Program-made: the position numbers and the translations under genes | The notes under the pieces: generated by a model | Told to the model about the DNA's origin: nothing | Database searches by the model: none | What the model saw: only the letters and a program-made list of their open reading frames with translations | Part shown: in pieces, positions 9,032-16,671 of the stretch | How the letters are laid out: each line of letters opens with the position of its first letter | Numbering within the stretch: the stretch's first letter is position 1 | Assembly: GCA_900543625.1 (NCBI GenBank) | Contig: UQSF01000021.1 | Coordinates: 1 to 28,216, forward strand | Reading direction: 5' to 3' | DNA length: 28,216 nucleotides | Source of the DNA: an uncultured Eubacteriales bacterium | Lineage (GTDB): Bacteria > Bacillota > Clostridia > Oscillospirales > Oscillospiraceae

Positions 9032-10437
9032 GATGCGGATGCTCCTTCTTCACGCGGCGCAGCGCCGGCGCGCACCGTCAGACAGTAGAGCGCGGCCAGT
9101 GCGGCGGAGAGATAAAACGAGGCGTTCGGCCGCCGGAGAACGCTGGCCGAAAAATAGGCGTTGACGATCAGGATCACCGCTGCCATGCCAAAGGCACACA
9201 CCGGAAGCGTGCAGGCTTTTCCGGGCTCGCGCAGCATGCGCCAGAGCGCGCGCCCGATGAAATACAGCAGGAAGCCGGCCATCAGCACCAGACCCGTCAG
9301 ACCGTAGAGATAGTACACACCGTGGAAATCGTTTTCCGCGTCAAAAATGGCGCCCTGGCAGCGTGTTGCCTCCAGCTCGAAGCCGAACAGCCGGCTCGTG
9401 ACCGGCAGCTCCGCCATGAGCAGGCGGCAGTAGACGAGCTTTGTCAGGCGGATGTCGCCGATAACGGACACGTCCATGGAGTCGTGAAATGCGTGCTCCA
9501 CCTTTTCCAGACCGAAGCGATCAACTGCCACCTGCTGGTATTTGCGGTAGAGCGCATCACGCGTCTCCTGCTCGGAGGCACCCAGATCCTCGGCCGACTG
9601 CTGCTGCTCGCTCACGCTCTCGGCATAAGCCTGCCGGTTGCGGTACATGGGGCTCTGGTGATAGAGCCCGCCGCACAAAGCGGCACACAGAAGCACGACG
9701 GCCAGCGCGCGCGCGTTCCATTGACGGGTCAGCGCCATGCTCACGCACACGCCGGCGGCAATGCCGAAGATCTCGGCATAGGCCAGCCGCGTGCCCAGTA
9801 CGAACAGCAGCGCAAAGCCGGCCACACAGCGCAGCGCGGCGGCGGTGAGCTTTTTGCGGCGAACGGCCGCAAGCAGAGAGATCACGGTCAGCACGCCGAG
9901 CACGGCGCTCTGCGAATTGGGCAGCCAGAACCAGCCGCTCCAGCCGATGTGAAATTTCGCATAGGTGGGCATGCTTGTGCCGGTCACAACGGACACGAGC
10001 GTGATGAGCGCGATCAGGTACAGATTGATCGTGCAGGCATCCTCCAGCACGTCCGGAAAGTGCGGCGTGCGCCGAAAGAGCGTAATGAGGGCGAAGGTAT
10101 AGACCGGAAGCTGTGCAACACGGATGAAGTTGATCAGATCGGACATGGGTGCGGCGTAGCCCACGCGGCGGCAGGCCAGTACATGCGCCCCCCAGAAGAG
10201 CGCCAGCACACCGCACAGGATCAGGTAGGCGCGTTTGCGCTCCGAGAGCACGAACGCGAGCACAGTGGCGGCGGCCAGCAAAAGCATCCGCAGTGCAAGT
10301 GAAACGCTCGTTGCGCGGCCCAGAGTCTGCGTCCAGAACGACAGCACATCCAGCAGCGGCTGCGCTGTGCACAGGCCGATGAGCGCACCGGCCAGCCAGC
10401 GCGGGGCAGGGCGCTCCTGCGGCGATATTGATTGCAT
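9028..10437 (-). CDS. O-antigen ligase/polymerase-like membrane protein, copy 2
   Basis: First gene of the operon, 469 residues, polytopic. It is paralogous to the gene at 4292-5761: QPLLDVLSFWTQTLG, NFIRVAQLPVYTFALI, a long soluble loop (about 260-360), FDAENDFHGVYYLYG and VLRRPNASFYLS all have counterparts there in the same order. A Wzy/WaaL-type role in polymerising or ligating glycan is the best guess. I chose the ATG at 10437, which follows an AGAGGA Shine-Dalgarno; a GTG at 10458 in frame would add seven residues (MRKRGKT) and lacks support. The promoter at 10475-10503 lies directly upstream. Its stop overlaps the murJ start as ATGA. Confidence 0.75.
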   Translation of the reverse strand: MQSISPQERPAPRWLAGALIGLCTAQPLLDVLSFWTQTLGRATSVSLALRMLLLAAATVLAFVLSERKRAYLILCGVLALFWGAHVLACRRVGYAAPMSDLINFIRVAQLPVYTFALITLFRRTPHFPDVLEDACTINLYLIALITLVSVVTGTSMPTYAKFHIGWSGWFWLPNSQSAVLGVLTVISLLAAVRRKKLTAAALRCVAGFALLFVLGTRLAYAEIFGIAAGVCVSMALTRQWNARALAVVLLCAALCGGLYHQSPMYRNRQAYAESVSEQQQSAEDLGASEQETRDALYRKYQQVAVDRFGLEKVEHAFHDSMDVSVIGDIRLTKLVYCRLLMAELPVTSRLFGFELEATRCQGAIFDAENDFHGVYYLYGLTGLVLMAGFLLYFIGRALWRMLREPGKACTLPVCAFGMAAVILIVNAYFSASVLRRPNASFYLSAALAALYCLTVRAGAAPREEGASAS

Positions 10438-10474
10438 AGTTTTTCCTCTTTTTCTCACAGGATAGTTACACTAC

Positions 10475-10503
10475 ATCATACGCTTTTTTCGCGTTCAGGT
10501 CAA
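10475..10503 (-). promoter_or_regulatory. Sigma-A promoter of the glycopolymer operon
   Basis: On the minus strand TTGACC (10498-10503) and TATGAT (10475-10480) are separated by exactly 17 bases. Transcription would begin near 10468, about 30 bases before the first start codon. It is the only strong promoter I see for the whole minus-strand operon. Confidence 0.7.
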
Positions 10504-10554
10504 CCTGTGCAGGCGTACTGTTTCCGTTATTCTTATTAATATTGTGTGGACGAA

Positions 10555-10589
10555 ACACCCCCGGCCGGAAAATACCCGGTCGGGGGTGT
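10555..10589 (-). terminator. Hairpin after the XRE regulator gene
   Basis: Two 14-base arms (10555-10568 and 10576-10589) pair with one mismatch around a 7-base loop. The hairpin lies 13 bases past the regulator stop. On the minus strand only a short T run (TTTCG) follows, so termination may be incomplete. It also separates the regulator from the operon promoter. Confidence 0.55.
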
Positions 10590-10601
10590 CGGAAACCGTA
10601 T

Positions 10602-11063
10602 TTACAGCAGCTTATCCGTCTCGTGCGTGTAGCTGCAGATGAGCTTGTCGAGCAGCCGCAGCAGCTCGGCGGCCCTGGGCTCCGTGACGGCCTGCGCACG
10701 CAGCCGGTGCAGCCCGTCGATGGCCTCCTGACTGAGGCCGAGGGCGTTATACACGTCGCTCTCGCCGGCACGCTGCGCGTCCTCACTGCCGATCTCGGTG
10801 TCAAAGCCGAGCAGGAAGTTCGGCGTCGTGTGGAAAAACCGCGCGATGCGGCTCACGACCAGCGCCGACGGCACCGTGACCTCGCGGCGGTCGTTGGGCT
10901 TGATGTATTTGCGCACGGCGGGGCGGCTGATGTCGATCTCATCTGCCAGCTCCTGCGTGTTGACGGGCTTGCCGTACACATTGTTGCCGTTCATCAGATA
11001 GGTCAGCCGGTCGCGGAACACGTTACCGAAGCCGCTCGCGGCCTCGTCGATGTCTTTGCCCAT
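10602..11063 (-). CDS. XRE-family transcriptional regulator
   Basis: A 153-residue protein with an N-terminal helix-turn-helix: NTQELADEIDISRPAVRKYI is followed by a TVPSALVVSRIARFFHTTPNFLLG segment, the usual end of a Cro/C1-type domain. The C-terminal half is helical, of unknown role, perhaps for dimerisation. I chose the ATG at 11063 because GGAGG lies 7 bases upstream; a frame start at 11123 would add 20 cysteine- and lysine-rich residues without a binding site. The gene is divergent from the TIM-barrel gene. The shared intergenic region contains overlapping promoters and inverted repeats, so autoregulation and control of the neighbour are likely. The regulator is unrelated in sequence to the HTH domain at 26353. 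Confidence 0.8.
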   Translation of the reverse strand: MGKDIDEAASGFGNVFRDRLTYLMNGNNVYGKPVNTQELADEIDISRPAVRKYIKPNDRREVTVPSALVVSRIARFFHTTPNFLLGFDTEIGSEDAQRAGESDVYNALGLSQEAIDGLHRLRAQAVTEPRAAELLRLLDKLICSYTHETDKLL

Positions 11064-11116
11064 GATGTGCCCTCCGTTCTTGCAGAAACAAAAAAACATT
11101 TTTTTCGGAAAAGGAC

Positions 11117-11145
11117 TTGACAAACCTGTAGAAATAGTTTATACC
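11117..11145 (+). promoter_or_regulatory. Sigma-A promoter of the TIM-barrel gene
   Basis: TTGACA (11117-11122), a 17-base spacer and TATACC (11140-11145) on the plus strand. The -35 is perfect and the -10 matches at four of six positions. It overlaps the putative opposite promoter and the left arm of the inverted repeat. Confidence 0.65.
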
Positions 11146-11165
11146 AAAGTTACGTTAATCAAAAA
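11138..11165 (-). promoter_or_regulatory. Probable promoter of the XRE regulator gene
   Basis: On the minus strand TTTTTG (11160-11165) is followed after 16 bases by TATAAA (11138-11143). It is weaker than the plus-strand promoter, and its -10 shares bases with that promoter's -10, so the two probably compete for polymerase. Confidence 0.4.
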
Positions 11166-11204
11166 CGAAACTTTGGTTTCTATCCACAGGCCGGATGTAA
11201 CTTT
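11143..11204. promoter_or_regulatory. Candidate operator: inverted repeats between divergent genes
   Basis: ACCAAAGTT (11143-11151) is repeated inverted as AACTTTGGT (11169-11177), an exact 9-base match. A further inverted copy of AAAGTTAC (11146-11153) lies at 11197-11204 as GTAACTTT. The sites cover the start regions of both divergent promoters. They are the best candidates for binding by the adjacent XRE regulator; no binding data are implied. Confidence 0.45.
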
Positions 11205-11276
11205 TCTGACCACAGTAAAACACAACCGCCTGCAAAAGTCAAGACATATCCCCCATAACCGCAAGGAGGTAATTTT

Positions 11277-12110
11277 ATGAGCAAGAACCGTGATCTGATC
11301 GATGATATGGCCGAGGCCCCGGAGACGGAGGACTTCGTGCAGTTTGACAGCGAGCCGCTGCAGCTCGGCGGCGTCGGCGAAGATGCGCCCGCCGCAAACG
11401 ACCGTCAGGTGACGACGCCGGGCGACGTGCACGTTGCGCCGCAGATGCCCACGCCGATCGACGGCACGCTGCGCCAGTTTGCGCTGCGCGTGCCGGACGT
11501 GATCGATGCGTGCAGCGGCATCATGGTGTTCGGAAAGCGCATCAAGTCGCTGGTCTTTTCGACCGACCTGAGCATCATCCGCAACGTCAATGCCGACGCG
11601 GTGTTTGCGGTCTATCCCTTTACGCCGCAGCCGATCATCACGCAGGCGCTGCTCATGGCGAGCGACCTGCCGGTGTTCGTCGGCGTCGGCGGCGGGCTGA
11701 CGACGGGAAAGCGCGTCGTGAACCTCGCCATGTACGCCGAGATGCAGGGCGCGACCGGCGTGGTCGTCAATGCGCCGACACCGGGACGCATCCTCAACCG
11801 CATCCGCAGCAGCGTCGATGTGCCGGTTGTGGTCACGGTGGCCAATTCCGACACGAACTACCGCCACCGCATTGAGGACGGCGCTGCGATTCTGAACGTG
11901 GCCGCCGGTGCGCAGACGCCGGAGATCGTGGCCGAGATCCGCGAGCGCTTCCCGGATTACCCAATCATCGCGACCGGCGGCGCGGATGAGCAGAGCATCC
12001 GTGCCACCATCCGTGCGGGCGCCAACGCGATCGTCTGGACGCCGCCGTCCAGTGCGGAGCTGTTTCGCGACGTGATGAAAAATTACCGCGAGGGCAAGCC
12101 GCACCCCTGA
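11277..12110 (+). CDS. TIM-barrel (phosphate-binding type) protein of unknown function
   Basis: A 277-residue protein. The first 60 or so residues are acidic and probably disordered. The rest alternates strands and helices like a TIM barrel. GVGGGLTTGKR, GVVVNAPTPGRI, VPVVVTVAN and especially IIATGGADEQSIRATIRAGANAIVWTPP near the C-terminus look like the phosphate-binding end of IMPDH- or ThiG-like barrels. I cannot name the family or reaction. An AAGGAGG Shine-Dalgarno 7 bases before the ATG fixes the start. It is a single gene with its own promoter and a strong terminator. The divergent XRE regulator probably controls it. Confidence 0.6.
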   Translation: MSKNRDLIDDMAEAPETEDFVQFDSEPLQLGGVGEDAPAANDRQVTTPGDVHVAPQMPTPIDGTLRQFALRVPDVIDACSGIMVFGKRIKSLVFSTDLSIIRNVNADAVFAVYPFTPQPIITQALLMASDLPVFVGVGGGLTTGKRVVNLAMYAEMQGATGVVVNAPTPGRILNRIRSSVDVPVVVTVANSDTNYRHRIEDGAAILNVAAGAQTPEIVAEIRERFPDYPIIATGGADEQSIRATIRAGANAIVWTPPSSAELFRDVMKNYREGKPHP

Positions 12111-12165
12111 GGCCGCATTTCGTTTGCTTTCTCTTTCTGTTCTCCTGTTTGTTATCCGCGCGCGA

Positions 12166-12211
12166 GAGGCGCAGCCACACATCCGGCCGGATGTGCGGCT
12201 GCGCCTCTTTT
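12166..12211 (+). terminator. Strong terminator after the TIM-barrel gene
   Basis: Two 21-base arms (12166-12186 and 12187-12207) pair with a single mismatch; a few central pairs must open to form the loop. TTTT follows on the plus strand. No T run follows on the minus strand, so it serves the plus-strand gene best, though the structure lies just past the stop of the convergent lipase gene too. Confidence 0.75.
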
Positions 12212-12230
12212 GCGGTTTCTTATCTTGGTT

Positions 12231-14117
12231 TTACAGTGCCGAGAGCACGACACACGCCTGCTCGCGCGTCATGCGCTCGCGCGGACGGAAGCTGCCGTCG
12301 GGCATGCCGCTGATCACGCCGGCGCGCTGCAGCGCCTGCACGGCGGGCAGGGCATAGGCTGCGATGTCACCGGCGTCCGCGAACGTGACGGGCGGGATAT
12401 CCGTGCCCAGCCGGATGCCGAAGCGCTCGGCGTAACGATAGACCATGACGGCCATATCCTGCCGCGAGATGTCGGCATCGGGCGCAAACGCGGTGTCAGA
12501 GACGCCGTAGACAACGCCGTTTTCGGCTGCCCAGCTGACATAGGGCGCGTACCACGCATCTGCGGGCACGTCGGTGAATTTTCCCGTCCGGTATGCGGAC
12601 ACGTCCGCACCCTGCAGCCCGGCGAGCATGGTCACAAACTGCGCGCGCGTCATGTTTTCGGCGGGGGCGAAGGTCGTCGCCGTCATGCCGGAGACGACGC
12701 CCGCGTCATAGAGCTGCCGGATGTACGGGTAGCTCCAGCGGCTCTCGGGCACATCCGTGAACGGGAAGGGTGTTTCACCCGGCTGCACGGCGCGGTAGGT
12801 GCTGTAGATGTCGTCCATCAGGTTCAGATAGAACAGGTGCGTCTGCACGATGCTCTTGTTGGCGATGCCGCCGACAAACTGCATATGGTCGGCGCGCGTG
12901 ACGGGCATGACGTACCAGATACCGGGGCGGAAGGCGATATCGGAATAGCCGTCATAGTTGACCCAGCCCTGCGAGCCGTCCTGCCTGCGACACTCGGTGG
13001 TGTTTTTGTCCGTCGTGGTCGGATAGAGGGCGGAGACGGTGTTGACCAGCCCGTCGTTCGGCAGCCAGCTGCGATCGATATAGATGCCGCCGGCGGTGTA
13101 CTTGTCATAGTATTTGCCCATGTTGTACGAGAACGACAGCATCAGCGCGCACATACCGTTCGACGGGATGGCAGACACGGTGGGATAGTGGTTTCCGGTG
13201 CGCGGATCGGCCGAGGTCTGGTCGCCTGCGTAGGAGAAATAGTAGACGTTCGGCTGAATGGCGATGCCCTTGTTGATCTCCAGCGACTTGTCGATCGTTA
13301 GATCGAGGAAGGCGTTGTCGTTGTGCGACAGAAAGTCCGAGTGCAGCACACGCTCGAGCGCCTGCGCGAAGGTCTCGTTTTCGTCCTTGCGGATGCCGAA
13401 CTGGTCGAGCTGGAAATCATACACGCCCTTGAATTTGGACAGCCCCAGCGCCTTGGATGCGGAGGTGGCAAGCTCGGCCGCGGCCTTTGTGAAGTCTGCG
13501 TTGCACTCAATGAACGACGTGCCGTTGTGCGGCGCGGCGATGGCGGTCAGCGAGTGCACCCAGCTGCCCTTGCCGCCGAGGAAAAACGGGCTCGGCTCGA
13601 CACCGGCGGCTTTGGCTGCGGCGACCTCCTCCGGGCAGCCGTTGGTGAGGATCTCAAGGAAGAGGCGCGTGGTCGCGCCGCCGAAGCTGTGGCCGACGAG
13701 GTTCACGGCGCGCTTTGTGCCCCAGCCGTCAAAGAGCGGCTGTGCATAGTCGATGCCGTAGCGCTCGTGCCCGAAGTCCTGCGCATGCTTGACGCCGTAG
13801 TCCGTGCGTGTGCCGGCGAGCTGCGCATAGAGCTCACACGCGCGGTCCCACGCGCTCGAGAGCGGACCGACGGAGGCGGCATACGTCTCGTAGCCCTTCG
13901 CGGACAGATAGTCCGTGAGGCTTCCGGTGGTCATGCCCCAGTAGGGCATAATGCGGTAGATCCTGTCGCGCTGTCCCCAGCCGAGCAGACCGTGCACGAA
14001 CACGACCGGGTCGTCTGAGCGGGTCTGGTCATCGGCCGCGGCGGCCGGGATGGCGCACAGGCTCAGCGCGAGCACCACTGTCAGCAGCAGGCACAAAAGT
14101 CGGCGTGTTTTTTTCAT
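12231..14117 (-). CDS. Secreted family I.5-like lipase with three SLH domains (lipase A)
   Basis: A 628-residue exported alpha/beta-hydrolase. A signal peptide covers about 1-28 (KKTRR, hydrophobic core, AIPAAAA). The catalytic domain (35-440) follows Geobacillus/Staphylococcus lipases: oxyanion region VFVHGLLGWG, nucleophile Ser144 in GHSFGG, Asp355 in PNDG and His411 in RADH. Asp91, His111, His117 and Asp272 match the structural zinc ligands of that family. Three SLH domains follow (about 451-493, 514-556, 577-625) with TRAQ, SRQD and TREQ in place of TRAE. The enzyme probably hydrolyses acyl esters at the cell surface while held by wall polysaccharide; substrate untested. The ATG follows AAGGGGG. 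It is most similar to lipase B, sharing a 71-base identical stretch. Confidence 0.85.
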   Translation of the reverse strand: MKKTRRLLCLLLTVVLALSLCAIPAAAADDQTRSDDPVVFVHGLLGWGQRDRIYRIMPYWGMTTGSLTDYLSAKGYETYAASVGPLSSAWDRACELYAQLAGTRTDYGVKHAQDFGHERYGIDYAQPLFDGWGTKRAVNLVGHSFGGATTRLFLEILTNGCPEEVAAAKAAGVEPSPFFLGGKGSWVHSLTAIAAPHNGTSFIECNADFTKAAAELATSASKALGLSKFKGVYDFQLDQFGIRKDENETFAQALERVLHSDFLSHNDNAFLDLTIDKSLEINKGIAIQPNVYYFSYAGDQTSADPRTGNHYPTVSAIPSNGMCALMLSFSYNMGKYYDKYTAGGIYIDRSWLPNDGLVNTVSALYPTTTDKNTTECRRQDGSQGWVNYDGYSDIAFRPGIWYVMPVTRADHMQFVGGIANKSIVQTHLFYLNLMDDIYSTYRAVQPGETPFPFTDVPESRWSYPYIRQLYDAGVVSGMTATTFAPAENMTRAQFVTMLAGLQGADVSAYRTGKFTDVPADAWYAPYVSWAAENGVVYGVSDTAFAPDADISRQDMAVMVYRYAERFGIRLGTDIPPVTFADAGDIAAYALPAVQALQRAGVISGMPDGSFRPRERMTREQACVVLSAL

Positions 14118-14183
14118 GGTTTACCCCCTTGTCTTGTTGGTTTCACAGGTTCATCCTTCTCACATAACCGGCAATGTGTCTAT

Positions 14184-14212
14184 ATTATACTTGCGGAATT
14201 TGTTGATTGCAA
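14184..14212 (-). promoter_or_regulatory. Sigma-A promoter of lipase A
   Basis: Minus-strand TTGCAA (14207-14212), 17-base spacer, TATAAT (14184-14189). The 12-base block GCAAGACATTTT (14209-14220, plus strand) covers the -35, and taaccggcaa (14165-14174) lies just inside the transcript. Both blocks recur at the lipase B promoter. Confidence 0.75.
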
Positions 14213-14284
14213 GACATTTTGACGAAAACCTGCCGATCATTTCCCGGCGCCGTGTGCAGTGCGCAACAGCGTTTGGCGCGCACG

Positions 14285-14316
14285 AAAAAAGGGACGCATC
14301 CAAGCGGATGCGTCCC
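14285..14316 (-). terminator. Terminator of lipase B
   Basis: A perfect 11-base stem (GGGACGCATCC, 14291-14301, with 14306-14316) closes a 4-base loop. Read on the minus strand, six T residues follow (14290 down to 14285). It lies 37 bases past the lipase B stop. Confidence 0.85.
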
Positions 14317-14352
14317 TTCTGCTGTTGGGTCATGCCGGGCAGTGCGCGCCCG

Positions 14353-15654
14353 TCATGGATAGGTGCTGTAGATGTCCTGCACGATGTCGCGGTAGAGCGC
14401 GCGCGTGTTGAGGATGCTGCCGTTGAGCATACCGCCGATGAACTGGATGTGATCGAGCGTCTGCACGGGCATCACATACCAGAGACCGGGGCGGAATGTG
14501 GTGTCGGTGTAGCCGTTGTAGTTTTTCCAGCCGCGCGCGCCGTCGTCGGTCAGGCAGGTGCTGTCGCTGTGGGTGGGATAGAGGGCGGAGACGGTGTTGA
14601 CCATGCCGTCGTTCGGCAGCCAGCGCTTGTTGATGTAAAAGCCGCCGGCGGTGTAGCGGTCATAGTATCTGCCCATCTTCGCCGAGCCCGGGTGAAACAG
14701 TCCCCACATAGCCGGCGAGGGGGAGAAGCTGTCGCCGGCCGCGTTCGACACGGTCTGGTTTCCGGCGTAGGAGAAATAGTAGACGTTCGGCTCGATGCCG
14801 ATGTCGTCGTTGATCTCGAGCGCGCGGTCGATCGTGAGGTCGAGGAAGGCGTTGTCATTGTGCGAGAGGAAGTCCGAGTGCAGCACGCGCTCGAGCGCCT
14901 GCGAGAAGGTCTCGCCGTCGTCCTTGCGGATGCCGAACTGGTCGAGCTGGAAGTCGTACACACCCTTGAATACGGACAGACCCAGCGCCTTGGAGATCGA
15001 GGTGGCGAGCTCGGCTGCGACCATCGTAAAGTCACCGCAGGTCTCAATGAACGTCGTACCGTTGTGTGGTGCGGCGATGGCGGTCAATGAGTGTACCCAG
15101 CTGCCCTTGCCGCCGAGGAAAAACGGGCTCGGCTCGACACCGGCGGCTTTGGCTGCGGCGACCTCTTCCGGACGTCCGTTGGCGAGGATGTCAAGGAAGA
15201 GACGCGTGGTCGCGCCGCCGAAGCTGTGACCGACGAGGTTCACGGCACGCTCTGTGCCCCAGCCGTCAAAGAGCGGCTGCTCGTAGTCAATGCCGTAGCG
15301 GTCGTGGCCGAAGTCCTGAGAATGCTTGACGCCGTAATCCGTGCGCGCGCCGACGAGCTGCGCATAGAGCTCGCACGCGCGATCCCATGCGCTCGAGATC
15401 GGGCCGACGGAAGCGGCATACGTTTCATAGCCCTGTGAGGAGAGGTAGTCTGTCAGACTGCCTGTGGTCATGCCCCAATAGGGCATGATGCGGTTGATCT
15501 TGTCGCGCTGCCCCCAGCCCATCAGGCCGTGCACGAACACGACCGGGTCGTCTGAGCGGGCCTGGGTATTCGCGGCGGCAGCCGGGATCACGCATAGGCT
15601 CAACGTGAGCACGAGCGTGAGCAGCAGGGACAAAAATCTGCGCGTTTTGTTCAT
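14353..15654 (-). CDS. Secreted family I.5-like lipase without SLH domains (lipase B)
   Basis: A 433-residue exported lipase homolog, a near copy of the first 430 residues of lipase A. The signal peptide is about 1-28. Ser144 (GHSFGG), Asp349 (PNDG) and His402 (LDH) form the predicted triad; Asp91, His111, His117 and Asp272 fit the family zinc site. The protein stops right after the catalytic domain (DIYSTYP), where lipase A continues with its SLH region, so it would be released or held by other means. A stop and a perfect terminator follow at once, so this looks like a settled gene and not a recent frameshift. GGAGG lies 5 bases before the ATG. The promoter and leader resemble those of lipase A. 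Confidence 0.85.
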   Translation of the reverse strand: MNKTRRFLSLLLTLVLTLSLCVIPAAAANTQARSDDPVVFVHGLMGWGQRDKINRIMPYWGMTTGSLTDYLSSQGYETYAASVGPISSAWDRACELYAQLVGARTDYGVKHSQDFGHDRYGIDYEQPLFDGWGTERAVNLVGHSFGGATTRLFLDILANGRPEEVAAAKAAGVEPSPFFLGGKGSWVHSLTAIAAPHNGTTFIETCGDFTMVAAELATSISKALGLSVFKGVYDFQLDQFGIRKDDGETFSQALERVLHSDFLSHNDNAFLDLTIDRALEINDDIGIEPNVYYFSYAGNQTVSNAAGDSFSPSPAMWGLFHPGSAKMGRYYDRYTAGGFYINKRWLPNDGMVNTVSALYPTHSDSTCLTDDGARGWKNYNGYTDTTFRPGLWYVMPVQTLDHIQFIGGMLNGSILNTRALYRDIVQDIYSTYP

Positions 15655-15720
15655 AATAACCTCCAGTCAAGTGATTGTTTCCGCATTAAAAATTCTCACA
15701 GTAACCGGCAATTTGTGTAC

Positions 15721-15749
15721 ATTATATCGGGACATAGTGTCGTTCGCAA
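15721..15749 (-). promoter_or_regulatory. Sigma-A promoter of lipase B
   Basis: Minus-strand TTGCGA (15744-15749), 17-base spacer, TATAAT (15721-15726). GCAAGACATTTT recurs at 15746-15757 and taaccggcaa at 15702-15711 (plus-strand text), placed as at lipase A. The spacer between them differs, so the shared blocks stand out. Confidence 0.75.
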
Positions 15750-15782
15750 GACATTTTATAGGACAACGGCGCTGATTTGCGT

Positions 15783-15812
15783 AAAAATTTTCCCCGCGCT
15801 GATGCGCGGGGA
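15783..15812 (-). terminator. Terminator of the pseudouridine synthase gene
   Basis: A perfect 9-base stem (TCCCCGCGC, 15791-15799, with 15804-15812) and a TGAT loop. On the minus strand AAATTTTTAC follows. It ends a few bases past the gene's stop codon and keeps the transcript out of the lipase B promoter. Confidence 0.8.
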
Positions 15813-15815
15813 CTT

Positions 15816-16463
15816 TCAGTCGGCAAATCCGGTAAACAGATCCCACGGATAGCAGTCCGGCGGCTGCTGCTCGAAGTAGAGCACCTCGCCGGTTTCCGGG
15901 TGGGCAAAGTGCAGGCAGTGCGACCAGAGCGCGATCGGCCCGTCATCGGGCAGGGTGCTGTACTTTCTGTCGCCCCAGAGCGGCAGACCGCGCGACGAGA
16001 ACTGGCAGCGGATCTGGTGCGTGCGCCCGGTCTGCAGATAGATGCGCACGAGCGAGAGACCCGCGCGCGTGCCGAGCACATCGTAGTCGAGCACAGCCTC
16101 CTGCACGCCCTTGGCCATCCTGTCTGTGACGTAGGTCTTGCGCTCGTTCGGGTCGCGGCGCAGCAGGTCACGGTAAGTGCCCTGCAGCGGCGCGGGCGCT
16201 CCATGCACGACGGCCAGATACGTCTTGCCGAAGTCATGCTCGCGGATCTGCGCCGAGAGCTTCGACGCAGCGGCCGGCGTGCGCGCGAGCACCATCAGCC
16301 CGCTGACCACACGGTCGAGCCGGTGCACGGTGCGCACGCAGGCCTTCGGGTCTCCGAGCGCCTGACGCACCAGCTCTGGCATGCCGCCCGGCTCGTCCGT
16401 GGACAGCACGCCCGCAGGCTTGATGCACACGAGGATGCTGTTGTCCTGATAGAGAATGTCCAT
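15816..16463 (-). CDS. RluA-family pseudouridine synthase
   Basis: A 215-residue RNA pseudouridine synthase of the RluA type. HRLDRVVSG contains the catalytic aspartate (Asp50), and TGRTHQIRCQF and GDRKY are the later family motifs. No S4 RNA-binding domain is present; the protein begins almost directly with the catalytic fold (DILYQDNSILVCIKPAGVLS). It converts uridine to pseudouridine in rRNA or tRNA; which position is modified cannot be told. The ATG follows a GAGG site. It has its own promoter and terminator and sits between lipases B and C with no evident functional link to them. Confidence 0.88.
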   Translation of the reverse strand: MDILYQDNSILVCIKPAGVLSTDEPGGMPELVRQALGDPKACVRTVHRLDRVVSGLMVLARTPAAASKLSAQIREHDFGKTYLAVVHGAPAPLQGTYRDLLRRDPNERKTYVTDRMAKGVQEAVLDYDVLGTRAGLSLVRIYLQTGRTHQIRCQFSSRGLPLWGDRKYSTLPDDGPIALWSHCLHFAHPETGEVLYFEQQPPDCYPWDLFTGFAD

Positions 16464-16492
16464 GTCGTCGCCTCATTTTTCAGTCTGCCGCG

Positions 16493-16521
16493 AGTATACC
16501 ACAAATGCACCGCGCGGGCAA
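16493..16521 (-). promoter_or_regulatory. Promoter of the pseudouridine synthase gene
   Basis: Minus-strand TTGCCC (16516-16521), 17-base spacer and TATACT (16493-16498). Transcription would begin near 16486, about 23 bases before the start codon. Confidence 0.65.
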
Positions 16522-16611
16522 CAGCAAGCGGTGCGAAGGCGGCGTGGGCAGTGCCGGCCTGCCTCGGCGCTGAGACGCAGCCGGAAATGACCGGCGAAGA
16601 CCGTTCGAGCG

Positions 16612-16646
16612 CATAAAATTGCCCTCCCGGACGGCTCCGGGAGGGC
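16612..16646 (-). terminator. Terminator of lipase C
   Basis: A perfect 11-base stem (GCCCTCCCGGA, 16621-16631, with 16636-16646) and a 4-base loop, 25 bases past the lipase C stop. On the minus strand AATTTTATG follows, a short T run. Confidence 0.75.
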
Positions 16647-16671
16647 AATGCGGTGGATTTGAAAGTCTGTC

